Below, one piece after another: positions 45,602 through 54,380 of a stretch of DNA of 64,000 nucleotides (its first letter is position 1; the number at the start of each line of letters is the position of its first letter). A program made the position numbers and the translations under genes. The stretch comes from Alphaproteobacteria bacterium (GTDB lineage Bacteria; Pseudomonadota; Alphaproteobacteria; JAEULC01), in the NCBI GenBank assembly GCA_020851015.1, contig JADZDN010000036.1, positions 1 to 64,000 of the forward strand. Reading direction: 5' to 3'. The notes below the pieces were generated by a model. The model saw only the letters and a list, made by a program, of their open reading frames with translations. It was not told where the DNA came from and did no database searches.

Positions 45602-46452
45602 AGCGCCTCCAGCAAGACGCCGAGGATGACCGACATCAGCTGCGCCAGCGAGCCGAAAAAGGCGCCGAGCGCGAACTTCCGGCTGGGCGTGGCCGCCAGC
45701 CGAAGGCAGAGCGCAACGAACAGGATGCCGCCCGGTATCACGCATCCAAGGTAGCGCAGGCCGAGACCGAACATCGCCGGCAGAAACGAAACGATCACCA
45801 GCACCAGGGCGTGCGCCAGGATGACCCGCGCTGCCGCGCCGGGCGGCAGGACGACCGGCAGCATCGGCACGCCGGCCGCCGCGTAGTCGTCGCGCCGCGC
45901 GAGCGCAAGGCTCCAGAAATGCGGCGGTGTCCACAGGAACAGGATCATCGCGAGGGAGACCGGCAGCGGCGAGGGAAGCGGATCGACGATCGCCGCGCCG
46001 GCCAGGACCGCGAAGCTCCCGGCCAGCCCGCCGACGACGATGTTCCACGGCGTCCGGCGCTTCAGCCACACCGTGTAGACGAGCCCGTAGACGGCGGCGC
46101 CGAGGAAAACATAGGTGGCGGCCGCCCAGCCCAGCGTGGCCGCCAGCGCGGTGCCCGCCAAGAGCAGGCCAGCCATCGCCGCCAGGCACCACGGGCCCGC
46201 CGCGATCTTTCCCGCAACGAACGGCCTTGCCCGCGTGCGCGACATGCGCGCGTCCAGGTCGCGCTCGAAGTACTGGTTGAACGCGCCGGCCGCGCCGGAG
46301 CACAGCAGCACCGCGAGCACGAGGGTCAGCACGCGCCACGCCGGCTGCGACGGTCCCGGCACGATCGCCATCCCGGCCACGGCGCTGAGCGCGATCGCAG
46401 CGCCGATCCGCAGCTTGAGCACGTTCACGACATCGCCGAGGCCGATCGCCAT
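45598..46452 (-). CDS. Protoheme IX farnesyltransferase-like UbiA-family protein (CtaB/CyoE)
   Basis: A 284-residue membrane prenyltransferase with nine helices. The Asp-rich motif NQYFERDLDARMSRT near residues 58-72 is that of heme O synthase. The second motif holds RRDDYAAAGVPMLP near 180. It would supply heme O (or A precursor) for the heme-copper enzyme. ATG 46452 is preferred since GGAGG is 6 bases upstream. Confidence 0.9.
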   Translation of the reverse strand: MAIGLGDVVNVLKLRIGAAIALSAVAGMAIVPGPSQPAWRVLTLVLAVLLCSGAAGAFNQYFERDLDARMSRTRARPFVAGKIAAGPWCLAAMAGLLLAGTALAATLGWAAATYVFLGAAVYGLVYTVWLKRRTPWNIVVGGLAGSFAVLAGAAIVDPLPSPLPVSLAMILFLWTPPHFWSLALARRDDYAAAGVPMLPVVLPPGAAARVILAHALVLVIVSFLPAMFGLGLRYLGCVIPGGILFVALCLRLAATPSRKFALGAFFGSLAQLMSVILGVLLEAL

Positions 46453-46480
46453 CACTCGCCTCCCGCCGGCCCGCCGCGCC

Positions 46481-48175
46481 TCACCGCAGCGGCCACACCG
46501 ACGCCAGGTACTTCCAGTTGACGTAGTAATAGAGGACGAAGGATACGAAGAAGACCGTGACCAGCACCATCGTGCCGGGCAGCTTCAACGTCGCCTCGCC
46601 GCCATAGCTGGCGATCGGCGACGCCATCGGCGGCACGGCAGGCCTGGCGGCCGGCGCGGGGGCGTCCTTGCGCTTGCCGAAGAGGATCGATCCGACAACG
46701 ACGACGACATACGCAAGACCGCCAAGCGCCGCCAAAATCGCGCAGATGCCGTTCAGACCCATCATCAGGAAGGCGCCGGCCGGCACGTCGAAGGAAAGCC
46801 GGGCGTCGGTGAACGTGATGTCCCAGTGACGCCGCGCCACGCCCAGCGTGCCGGCGCCCATCATGAACAGCGATATGCCGGCAACGCCGATGCCGAAGAG
46901 GTAGGGCTGCCACTGCGCCAGGCGCGGCAGCACCAGTTCGCGCCGGAAGATCAGCGGCACCACCAGGTAGGTCATGGCCATGAAGGCGAGCGTGGTGCCG
47001 GCGACGACGGTGCCATGGAAATGGCCAGGGACGTACAGCGTGTTGTGCATCAGAATGTTGAGCTGCTCGGTGCCCAGGATCACGCCCGTGATCCCGCCCA
47101 GGAAGCCGAACATGACCAGCGACAGGAACATCCCGGCGAAGGCCGGATTGCCCCAGGGCGCCTTGCGCAGCCATTCGAACATGCCGTTGGTGTAGCCTTT
47201 GCGGCGCTGCGCCGCCTCGATCGAGCCGGGAACCGTCAGCCCGTGGATCATGCTGCCGAGCACCGCGAGGTACATGGCGTAGCTGGTGTTGAAGATCTTC
47301 CATTCCGAGCTGATGCCCGGTTCGACCAGCAGATGATGGGCCGAGGCGAGCTGCAGGAATAGGATGTATAGGAAGAAGGCCGTACGGCTGACCTTCTCGG
47401 AAAGCGGCTTGGCGCCCAGCACGATCGCCGCGATCGCGTACCAGACGGCCACATGCGCGGAGACGTTGATCTGCTGCGAGGAATGGCCCATGCCCCACCA
47501 CACGACCTTGTAGGTCAGCGGATCGATGTGGCTGATGAGGCCGATGGACCACAGGAAGGTCGGCACCAGGATGATGGCGCCGCAGGCGATCGTGAAGACG
47601 GCGATGATCGCCGCCGTCAGCGCCCCGAAGGTCACCAGCGGAATCGATCCCTGGTAGGTACGCTCGTCCTTGGCGACGACCAGCGTGCCGAAGAACACGA
47701 ACACGCCGATCAGTGCGCCCACCGCGAACAGGATCAGGCCGAGATAGAAATGCGGCGCCGCCTTCATCGGCGGGTAGGACGTGAACATCACCGAGGATTC
47801 GCCCTGCAGCACGGCGACGTTCGCCATCACCGCGCCAACCAGCATCAGGACGAAAGCGAGCCAGGCCATCTTCGGCGCAGCAAGCCGCGAGCCGAGCAGG
47901 ATCGCGGAAGCGAAGTACAGTACCGCCATCTCGAAGAAGATGATCCAGAACAGCAGCACATCCGCGCCGTGCGCGGTCAACGCCAGATAGAACCATTCCG
48001 CCGGCAGCAGATGGACGGCCGGCCAGCGGGTCAGCGCGACGCTGAGGCCGAACAATCCGCCGATCGCCAGGAACACCACGGCTGCCACGGCATTCGCCTT
48101 GATCAGCGCCTGGGCCGGCAGATGCACTTTCAGGCCGGTATCCGGGCAGATACGGAACTCAGCTTGCGTAGCCAT
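46481..48175 (-). CDS. Heme-copper oxidoreductase subunit I lacking the active-site tyrosine (eNOR-like)
   Basis: A 564-residue membrane protein with at least 12 helices. All metal-ligand histidines are visible: H69 and H387 for the low-spin heme, H385 for the high-spin heme, and H231, H280 and H281 for the CuB site. The residue four after H231, normally the cross-linked tyrosine of O2 reductases (HPEVY), is Gln235 (HSSQQ). Loss of this tyrosine is known from heme-copper NO reductases outside the NorB group, in particular the eNOR family. The context (nirS, no norCB, an FNR-type box) supports NO reduction to N2O. Activity is inferred, not shown. Confidence 0.85.
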   Translation of the reverse strand: MATQAEFRICPDTGLKVHLPAQALIKANAVAAVVFLAIGGLFGLSVALTRWPAVHLLPAEWFYLALTAHGADVLLFWIIFFEMAVLYFASAILLGSRLAAPKMAWLAFVLMLVGAVMANVAVLQGESSVMFTSYPPMKAAPHFYLGLILFAVGALIGVFVFFGTLVVAKDERTYQGSIPLVTFGALTAAIIAVFTIACGAIILVPTFLWSIGLISHIDPLTYKVVWWGMGHSSQQINVSAHVAVWYAIAAIVLGAKPLSEKVSRTAFFLYILFLQLASAHHLLVEPGISSEWKIFNTSYAMYLAVLGSMIHGLTVPGSIEAAQRRKGYTNGMFEWLRKAPWGNPAFAGMFLSLVMFGFLGGITGVILGTEQLNILMHNTLYVPGHFHGTVVAGTTLAFMAMTYLVVPLIFRRELVLPRLAQWQPYLFGIGVAGISLFMMGAGTLGVARRHWDITFTDARLSFDVPAGAFLMMGLNGICAILAALGGLAYVVVVVGSILFGKRKDAPAPAARPAVPPMASPIASYGGEATLKLPGTMVLVTVFFVSFVLYYYVNWKYLASVWPLR

Positions 48176-48190
48176 GTTGGCGTCCCCCGC

Positions 48191-48736
48191 CTACTTCTTG
48201 TCGACGACATAGATGCGGCCGATCATCGTGTGATGGCCGATACCGCAGAATTCGTTGCAGACGACGGTGAACTGGCCCGTCGTATCCGGCGTCACCGTCA
48301 ACACCATCTCGTAGCCCGGATGGATCTGCAGATTCACGTTAGCCGGCTGCAGCGAGAACCCGTGCTGCCAGTCGAGCGACGAGATGTGCAGCCGGTAGCT
48401 CTGGCCCTTCTCCAGCTCGAGGATCGGCCACCATTCCCACAGCCGCGCCAACATGTAGGCGTCGCCGCCCGGCGGCGGACGCACGACCGGGATCCCGGTA
48501 TCGCCCTCCTCGCGGACCTTGTATTTCTCGGCGGCCGCCTCGGTGCGCGCCAGGTGCATGTCCGGCGTGATTCGGTAGGCCTCGTTCGACAGGTTCTGCT
48601 TGCCGACGAAATGCCAGGCCACCATCGTGCCAAACATCACGAGGCCCCAAAGGAACGCGACCGCGATCCAGACCAGCTCGGTGCGTTCGACCGGCTCGTT
48701 CCACCAGATCATCTGTTTGGGCGGATGTATTGCCAT
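48191..48736 (-). CDS. Heme-copper oxidoreductase subunit II with CuA centre
   Basis: A 181-residue protein with a single N-terminal membrane helix (about residues 20-43) and a cupredoxin domain. The CuA ligands are complete: H125, C160, E162, C164, H168 and M171 (CNEFCGIGHHTM). It accepts electrons from cytochrome c, probably the class I cytochrome at 49244. One helix instead of two is seen in B-type and other non-mitochondrial enzymes. It is 15 bases before subunit I. Confidence 0.93.
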   Translation of the reverse strand: MAIHPPKQMIWWNEPVERTELVWIAVAFLWGLVMFGTMVAWHFVGKQNLSNEAYRITPDMHLARTEAAAEKYKVREEGDTGIPVVRPPPGGDAYMLARLWEWWPILELEKGQSYRLHISSLDWQHGFSLQPANVNLQIHPGYEMVLTVTPDTTGQFTVVCNEFCGIGHHTMIGRIYVVDKK

Positions 48737-48775
48737 TGGCTGTTGTCCCCCTCGATTCCGTTCAGTGCCGCCGGA

Positions 48776-48949
48776 TCATTTCGCGATCGGGATCTGCGCC
48801 AGTTCCATCACGGCCCAGAGCACGTAGAAGACCGTCGGCACCGTGACGCCGATGAACAAAAGCAGAAACGGATTGTCGAGGATTCGCTGCATGACCGGCG
48901 GGCGCGACTCGCCCCCGTGCGTCGACTCTTCCCGGGCGGGATCGGACAT
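48776..48949 (-). CDS. Small single-helix membrane protein, first gene of the oxidoreductase operon
   Basis: A 57-residue protein: a polar N-terminus (MSDPAREESTHGGESRP) and one transmembrane helix at about residues 26-48. ATG 48949 has a strong ribosome site (GGAGG, 6 bases upstream), and the frame ends 39 bases before subunit II. It resembles small accessory subunits of heme-copper enzymes in size and position only. Confidence 0.75.
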   Translation of the reverse strand: MSDPAREESTHGGESRPPVMQRILDNPFLLLFIGVTVPTVFYVLWAVMELAQIPIAK

Positions 48950-48977
48950 GGCTTACCTCCGACGACTTTCCTGGCGA

Positions 48978-49020
48978 AAATTAGGTCGCGGCGCTCCCGC
49001 GTGGCCTTGACGATGGTCAA
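48978..49020 (-). promoter_or_regulatory. FNR/DNR-type box and -10 element for the heme-copper operon
   Basis: TTGACGATGGTCAA (49007-49020) is a near-perfect FNR/DNR box. On the minus strand TAATTT (48983-48978) lies at the distance expected for a class II activated promoter, with a start near 48972, leaving a leader of about 22 bases before ATG 48949. The box overlaps the last codons of the 63-residue gene. Confidence 0.7.
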
Positions 49021-49208
49021 GTGCCGGTGTGCATAAGCAGATGCTGTAGGATCGAGAACACGGACACGGCAAGGACCAGCAGGATGACGAAGAACAGGGC
49101 CGTCCTGTTCGTGAAACGGCGCCCGGCCAGCTGCTCGCACCGATCGACCAGCCAGTCGGACAGGAGATACAAGGCGATGCCCACCACCGCGAAATAGAGC
49201 ACTTCCAT
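49017..49208 (-). CDS. Small two-helix membrane protein
   Basis: A 63-residue protein with two predicted membrane helices (about 3-20 and 37-57) and a short polar loop with one cysteine. ATG 49208 follows GGGGTAGGG. It lies between the cytochrome c gene and the heme-copper operon. The function is unknown. Confidence 0.65.
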   Translation of the reverse strand: MEVLYFAVVGIALYLLSDWLVDRCEQLAGRRFTNRTALFFVILLVLAVSVFSILQHLLMHTGT

Positions 49209-49243
49209 CTTGCCCTACCCCGCGATGGTGGTTGACGCCGGTT

Positions 49244-49618
49244 TCACTTGGCGGCCTTCAGGTACTCGATGACGGCCTTGCGTTCCTGCTCGTTCTTGAC
49301 CCCGTTGAAGATCATCTTGTTGCCCGGCATGGCCGCCTTCGGGTCGGTCAGATAGACCTCCAGGAATTTCTCGTCGAGCACAGCGCCCGATTTCGAGTTT
49401 GCGTCGGAGTACTTGAAGCCCGCCACCTGGCCAGCGGTGCGGCCGACGACACCGTGCAGGCTGGGTCCGACGCGGTTTTTGCCCGCTTCGACCGTGTGAC
49501 AGGTCGCGCAGTGCTTCTTGAAGGCCTTCTCCCCGGCCTCGTCGGCACGCACGCCGGCCGACGCGAGCGCAAAGGAGGCAAGGACGGCTGCGGCAGCAGT
49601 CAAAGACACGAGATTCAC
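49244..49618 (-). CDS. Class I periplasmic cytochrome c (c2/c550-like)
   Basis: A 124-residue protein with a signal peptide cleaved near residue 25 (VRA/DE). It has one CATCH heme site and a distal methionine in AAMPGNKM. Size and motifs match cytochrome c2/c550, electron donors for NirS and for CuA subunits. GTG 49618 overlaps the stop of nirX (GTGA), with AAAGGAG upstream. Confidence 0.92.
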   Translation of the reverse strand: MNLVSLTAAAAVLASFALASAGVRADEAGEKAFKKHCATCHTVEAGKNRVGPSLHGVVGRTAGQVAGFKYSDANSKSGAVLDEKFLEVYLTDPKAAMPGNKMIFNGVKNEQERKAVIEYLKAAK

Positions 49619-50661
49619 GACAGGACTCCTTTCGTTGATTGCACAGAAGAAACGGGCGACCTTGCGTCGCTAATCCGCGCCAGGACGCCATCGTGCCGCA
49701 GGGCGAATGCTTCTGCGGTGCCGATGGCGGCCCGGGCGCGGCGGAGCATCGCCGGCAGGTCGGTGGCCGGCGTGACGAAGAACGCGGTGGACAGCGCGTC
49801 GGCGGCGGTCGCCGTGTCGGCCACGACCGCCAGCGCTTCGACATGGTTCGCGCAGGCGCCGTTCTGCGGAACGAACAGATGATGGAAACGACGCCGCGGC
49901 TCGAACGGCGTCGCATAGCCGGCCGAGGTGGCGATCGCACGATCGCGCAGCGGCACGGATAGCGCGGGAACCCCCTTGGCATCGGGCACGGCGACGGTCC
50001 AGGGCGCGCCGTCCGCCCGCAAGCCGATCGCGGCGACCTCGCCCATCTCGACCAGGGTCGAATCGATGCCGCCCTCGCGCAGCCGGTTGACCACGCGGTC
50101 CGTGATGTAGCCCTGGGCGATGCCGTTCAGCGTCATCGCCATGCCCGGCTTCGCGAAAGCGATGCGGCGAGGTTCGATTTCGACAGCGCGGTAGTCGACA
50201 CGGCTGCAGGCGGCGGCGAGCGCTCCTGGCGCCGGCCCCCGCGCGTCGTCCGGACGCGCCGCGAAGTGATCGGCATAGAGTTGCCACAGCGGCTGAACCG
50301 TCGCGTCGAACGCCCCATCGGTCAGCGCACTCCAATCCCGCGCGGTCGTCGCCAGTGCCTGGAAATCCCGCGAGGGATAGTCGAGAAAACCGTCGCGGTT
50401 GAGACGGGCGAGTTCGGAGTCCTGGCGATACAGGCTGAACGCCGACTCCAGGCGGCGCAGCTCGGCGACACAGCCCTCGACAAGCAGGCGTGCGGCATCG
50501 GGATCCGGCAGGCAGAGCTGGATGCGGGCCGTCGTGCCCAGCGCATCGCCCTGCCACTCCCAGGTCGGCACGGCACCCGTCCGGCCGGGCAGCAGCGGCA
50601 TCGCGCCGGCCGCACCCAGCACCGTCAGAACCCGGCGGCGCGAGAACAGGCGGGCGGTCAT
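49615..50661 (-). CDS. nirX: ApbE-family FAD:protein FMN transferase NirX (NosX-like)
   Basis: A 348-residue protein with a twin-arginine signal (SRRRVLT) and ApbE motifs: NGIAQGY near 182 and ATSAGY near 240. It transfers FMN to a threonine of partner proteins in the periplasm. The adjacent NirI has such a target motif, so NirX probably flavinylates NirI. ATG 50661 overlaps the nirI stop (ATGA). The symbol follows the nirI-nirX arrangement; by sequence alone it could be called nosX. Confidence 0.88.
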   Translation of the reverse strand: MTARLFSRRRVLTVLGAAGAMPLLPGRTGAVPTWEWQGDALGTTARIQLCLPDPDAARLLVEGCVAELRRLESAFSLYRQDSELARLNRDGFLDYPSRDFQALATTARDWSALTDGAFDATVQPLWQLYADHFAARPDDARGPAPGALAAACSRVDYRAVEIEPRRIAFAKPGMAMTLNGIAQGYITDRVVNRLREGGIDSTLVEMGEVAAIGLRADGAPWTVAVPDAKGVPALSVPLRDRAIATSAGYATPFEPRRRFHHLFVPQNGACANHVEALAVVADTATAADALSTAFFVTPATDLPAMLRRARAAIGTAEAFALRHDGVLARISDARSPVSSVQSTKGVLS

Positions 50662-52745
50662 GGCGCGGGAGCCGCCGGCGGCACCGGCGGACGCGCGGTG
50701 CCCCGCGCCTCGCGCCGCTGGCGGCGGGCGATCAGCGGCGGGCAGGTATTGGCGTCGTAGTAGAGAAGCTGGCAGTTCAGGCAGTAGACGCATTCGTTCG
50801 GATTGATCCGGCCGTCCGGGTGAATCGCCTGGACGGGACAGCGCGCCGCGCAAACCTGGCACTCCGTCCCGCACTGCTTCTTGCGTTTCAACCATTCGAA
50901 CAGCCGCAGCCGGGCGGGGATCGCCAGGCCGGCGCCAAGCGGGCATAGATAGCGGCAGAACATCCGCTCGAGCACGAGACCGGAGGCGACCAGCGCCAGC
51001 ACGTAGAGGACGAAGGGCCAGGGCCGCATGAACCGCAGGGCAATGGCGGTCTTGAACGGCTCGATCTCGGCTACGGCCAGGGCCTGTTCGGTGAAATTGA
51101 GCGACAGCGCGAAAATGACCAGGAAGAACACGTATTTCAGCGCCGCCAGGCGCTCGTGCACCACGAACGTCAAGCGGATCGCGGGCAGCTTCAACCAGCG
51201 GCCCAAGCGGTAGGCAAGGTCCTGCAGGGCGCCGAACGGGCAGAGCCAGCCGCAGAAGACGCCGCGGCCCCAGAACAGCAGCGCGACCGCCGTGAAGCTC
51301 CAGAGCAGGAACACCAGCGGCTCGAGAAGAAAGAAGTCCCAGCGGAAACCGGTCAGCAGTGCGTGGGCAAATGTCAGCACGTTGACGACCGATAGCTGCG
51401 CCGAAGCATACCAGCCCAGCCAGGCGATCGTGAAGACAAGGAACCCGACCCGCAACCGGCGGTAGAGGACGGGGAGCTTCGCCAAGCGCTCCTGCAGCAC
51501 GAGAATGCCGGTCAGCGCCAGCAGCGCCAGCACGCATGCGGCAATGCGTCCGGCGCGGGCCCGCCACAGGTCCTGCCACAGGGCAGGCGCGATCTCGGCC
51601 GTGGGTTCGACCGTGCGCAGGAATCGCGCAGGCAGCCGGTAATCGACGCCGAACACCGCCGGCGGTCGCTGGACATCGGCGCTATCGACCAGCAGTTCGA
51701 GCCGCCATGGCGCCGCCGCGTCGAAACCGCTGCCGGCGGGCAAGATGAAGGCGCCAATCTCCCGAAACTCCGGCATCCCGGGCGCGAGATTCGCGAGCCG
51801 CCGATGCCGGGCAGCCTCCGGCACGAAGGTGTTCTCGCCCTGCACGATACGGATGCGATCGAAGCGGCCGCTGCGGGCGAACCCCGTGCCCTTGAAGGAA
51901 TAGAGCCCGTTGGCCGCCACCAGGATCGCACAGTCGCCATCGGCAAGATCGGCGACCAACCCGTTGTAGGGGCCGTCGCCCAGCAGATTGCGCCCGATGC
52001 CGGCCGGCGACAGCACGGCCGTGTAGAGGTCGACGAACAGCACCTCGGCCGGCGGCGCGGCATCGGGCCCCACGCGGCGCGCGACATCGGCGCCGATCAG
52101 GCGAAGCTGCGCGATCGCGCCCTCGGCCTGCAGCGCCGTCCAGTCCCGCGGCTCGAACCGGTCCAGATCGAGCCGGCCCGCGCTGCTGCCGACGCCCGCA
52201 AACCCGCGCGAACGAGCGACGGCGCGTGCCGAGCGCAGGATGGCCTCGCGCAGCAGCAGGCTGGTCACGGTTGCCCCGGCGATCGTGTCGGGCTGGCCGA
52301 CGGCCGGCTCTTTGGCCGTGACGCGAAATTCCGCCTGGATCGGCAGGCCGCGATGCCCGGCGACGTAGCGGTGCAGCGCGGCCTCGTCGATACCCAGCAC
52401 CAGAATGGGTTCCTGGTGGCGCACCAGCCGGGCACCCGCAATCTTGCCATCCAGCGTCAGTCCCACGGCCAGGTCGATGGGCTTGCCCGAATAGCCGAGC
52501 GACCCGATCACGGACTGGGTGGAGAAGACATAGCCGATCGGTCCGGCGCTGCCGAACACCGTCGCCGCAGGCGGGTTGCCTTCCATCGGGCCGGCACGCT
52601 CGGCGCCCGGAAATATTTCGCGCAGCAGATCGGGCGCCATATCCGCGCCGGCTTGGCCACCCCCGAGAAGAAGGGCGGCGAGGAACCATGCGATGTGAAA
52701 CCAGCGTGGCACGCGCGCTCGCCGCCTGTCGGTCGCCTTGGGCAC
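50658..52745 (-). CDS. nirI: NirI/NosR-family membrane flavo-iron-sulfur protein
   Basis: A 695-residue membrane protein. A periplasmic FMN-binding domain with a flavinylation motif (DTIAGATVTS near 152) is followed by six membrane helices, two CxxxCP motifs (CGWLCPFG, CRYLCPLG) and a 4Fe-4S ferredoxin domain (CGTECQVCAARCP, CVYCLNC) on the cytoplasmic side. NirI is needed for nirS expression or activation in Paracoccus; NosR plays the same role for nitrous oxide reductase. Its place behind the nirS cluster and the absence of nosZ argue for NirI. GTG 52745 would be almost leaderless if the FNR-type promoter is real; GTG 52712 is the alternative. Confidence 0.88.
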   Translation of the reverse strand: MPKATDRRRARVPRWFHIAWFLAALLLGGGQAGADMAPDLLREIFPGAERAGPMEGNPPAATVFGSAGPIGYVFSTQSVIGSLGYSGKPIDLAVGLTLDGKIAGARLVRHQEPILVLGIDEAALHRYVAGHRGLPIQAEFRVTAKEPAVGQPDTIAGATVTSLLLREAILRSARAVARSRGFAGVGSSAGRLDLDRFEPRDWTALQAEGAIAQLRLIGADVARRVGPDAAPPAEVLFVDLYTAVLSPAGIGRNLLGDGPYNGLVADLADGDCAILVAANGLYSFKGTGFARSGRFDRIRIVQGENTFVPEAARHRRLANLAPGMPEFREIGAFILPAGSGFDAAAPWRLELLVDSADVQRPPAVFGVDYRLPARFLRTVEPTAEIAPALWQDLWRARAGRIAACVLALLALTGILVLQERLAKLPVLYRRLRVGFLVFTIAWLGWYASAQLSVVNVLTFAHALLTGFRWDFFLLEPLVFLLWSFTAVALLFWGRGVFCGWLCPFGALQDLAYRLGRWLKLPAIRLTFVVHERLAALKYVFFLVIFALSLNFTEQALAVAEIEPFKTAIALRFMRPWPFVLYVLALVASGLVLERMFCRYLCPLGAGLAIPARLRLFEWLKRKKQCGTECQVCAARCPVQAIHPDGRINPNECVYCLNCQLLYYDANTCPPLIARRQRREARGTARPPVPPAAPAP

Positions 52746-52753
52746 TTTGGAGT

Positions 52754-52795
52754 TGATTAGGCCGCTGGCTGCTGCCCGGCCTTGACCTTCGTCAA
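52754..52795 (-). promoter_or_regulatory. FNR/DNR-type box and -10 element for nirI
   Basis: TTGACCTTCGTCAA (52782-52795) is an almost symmetric FNR/DNR box. TAATCA (52759-52754) on the minus strand lies where a class II -10 box should be, giving a start near 52747. It lies between nirN and nirI, so nirI-nirX-cytochrome c can be transcribed separately. Confidence 0.65.
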
Positions 52796-52802
52796 TTGAC
52801 GC

Positions 52803-54380
52803 TCAGTGACTGGTGCCTTCGGAGCGCGTTATCTTATTGAAAACATTGTATTTACCAGATGGTTTCTTCATCGGCAACCGTTTCACCTCGGCAAAGGTCT
52901 CGGCGTCGATCACCACCAGGGCGCCGTCCTGCTCCGCGATGCTGACCAGCGCGTATCGCCCGTCGCGGCTAAACTCGACATGCGAGGCGGCCTGGCCGGG
53001 GGACGGGCGCAGGGTCCGCACCACGGCCAAGCTCTGCTTGTCGATGATCTGCAGCGCATCCTTGTCGCGGCTGAAGCCGGCATCGACCCACGCATAGCGC
53101 GTGTTCTCGTGGCTGCGCAGGAAGAAGCCGGGACCGAGCGTCGCGATGCGGTCGATCAGACGCCAGCTTTTCATGTCGACGATGCTGACGGCGCCTTCCT
53201 TGAGGTTGGGCGACGCCATCACCATGACGCCGTCGCGCGTCCAGGTGATGCCCGAGCCCAGATGCGGCAGGCCCGGCATGGGCACTTCGGCGATCTCTCG
53301 GCCGACATCGAGGTTCACCACGACAGCCTTGCCGCCGTCGCGCGCGGATCCCAGAAGGTTGCGATAGGCGGGATCGAAGAAGAAGTCGTCCAAGGGCTGC
53401 GACAGCGCGATGCGCCGGATCGGAAATGGGCCCTTCTCGGCCATTCCTTCGATCATGCCCGGCTCGTGACTGTGCACCAGTCCGGCGTAGACCGGCGGCG
53501 GCTTGTCCAGCCAGGAGATCTCCCACAGCTCGGGAATATCCTTCAAGGCCACGATGAAGCTGTTGCGCGGCTGGGCCTGGTAGACCGCCGAAACGCGCGA
53601 GCTGGACTTGCCGGAACGGTCGCGCGCCTCGATCACCCTGATCGGCCGCAGATCGTCGGCGGACAGCAGCACCGCCGTATGCGGCAGGTAGTTGCCGACG
53701 ATCACCACCCGTCCGTCGGCCGAAATCGCAAGATTGCGCGTGTTGATGCCCGCGCGGATCTCGGCGACGACATCGAGCGCGTAGAGATCGTATTTGGTGA
53801 TCCAGCCGTCGCGCGAGGCGAAATAGACGAAACGGCCGTCGGGCGAGAATTTCGGGCCACCGTGCAGCGCGAACCGGCTGGAAAACCGCGCGATCGGCTC
53901 CAGGCGGTCACCGTCCAGCACGGTGACGTGGCTGTCCCCCGCCTCGACCACGATAAAAAGATTGAGCGGATCGGCCGCATAGGACGGTCTCGCCGGCAGG
54001 GTATCGCCCGCCCGGGCGATGACGTGCGTTCGATCCATCTCCTCGCGCCCCCAGCGCGGCGTTTCCGCCAGGGGGGCGCGGACATAGGCCGCAAGCGCCT
54101 CGATCTCCGCGCGGCCGAGCCGGTCGCCGAAGGGCGGCATCTGCGTCTGGGAGCGCCCTTCGCCGATCACGGCCACCGCTTCGGCGGGGCGCAACCGCGC
54201 GAGCGTGTCGGGAATCAGCGCCGGCCCGGTGCCGCCCAGGCGGTCGGCGCCGTGGCACTGGGCGCAGTTCTCGACGAACAGCCGTGCCGCGTCCGGCGCG
54301 GGCTGGGCCGCAGCCGGCATCGCCCATGACGCTGCCAGGACGGCTGCGAAGGCCAGAATCACTGCGGCGCGGCTCGTCAC
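52803..54380 (-). CDS. nirN: NirN, d1-heme dehydrogenase with cytochrome c domain
   Basis: A 525-residue periplasmic protein: signal peptide to about residue 25, a cytochrome c domain with CAQCHG, and an eight-bladed propeller of the d1 type. It is a NirS paralogue that performs the last step of d1 heme maturation (dihydro-d1 to d1) in Pseudomonas. GTG 54380 overlaps the nirJ stop (GTGA). Confidence 0.92.
   Translation of the reverse strand: MTSRAAVILAFAAVLAASWAMPAAAQPAPDAARLFVENCAQCHGADRLGGTGPALIPDTLARLRPAEAVAVIGEGRSQTQMPPFGDRLGRAEIEALAAYVRAPLAETPRWGREEMDRTHVIARAGDTLPARPSYAADPLNLFIVVEAGDSHVTVLDGDRLEPIARFSSRFALHGGPKFSPDGRFVYFASRDGWITKYDLYALDVVAEIRAGINTRNLAISADGRVVIVGNYLPHTAVLLSADDLRPIRVIEARDRSGKSSSRVSAVYQAQPRNSFIVALKDIPELWEISWLDKPPPVYAGLVHSHEPGMIEGMAEKGPFPIRRIALSQPLDDFFFDPAYRNLLGSARDGGKAVVVNLDVGREIAEVPMPGLPHLGSGITWTRDGVMVMASPNLKEGAVSIVDMKSWRLIDRIATLGPGFFLRSHENTRYAWVDAGFSRDKDALQIIDKQSLAVVRTLRPSPGQAASHVEFSRDGRYALVSIAEQDGALVVIDAETFAEVKRLPMKKPSGKYNVFNKITRSEGTSH

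Noticed and set aside
46481..48736. An ordinary aa3- or ba3-type cytochrome c oxidase
   Set aside because: The active-site tyrosine is replaced by glutamine, there is no subunit III, and the operon has an FNR-type box within a nitrite reductase island.
50658..52745. Assignment as NosR with NosX
   Set aside because: No nosZ, nosD, nosF or nosY is present, and the genes directly follow nirN, so NirI/NirX fits better.
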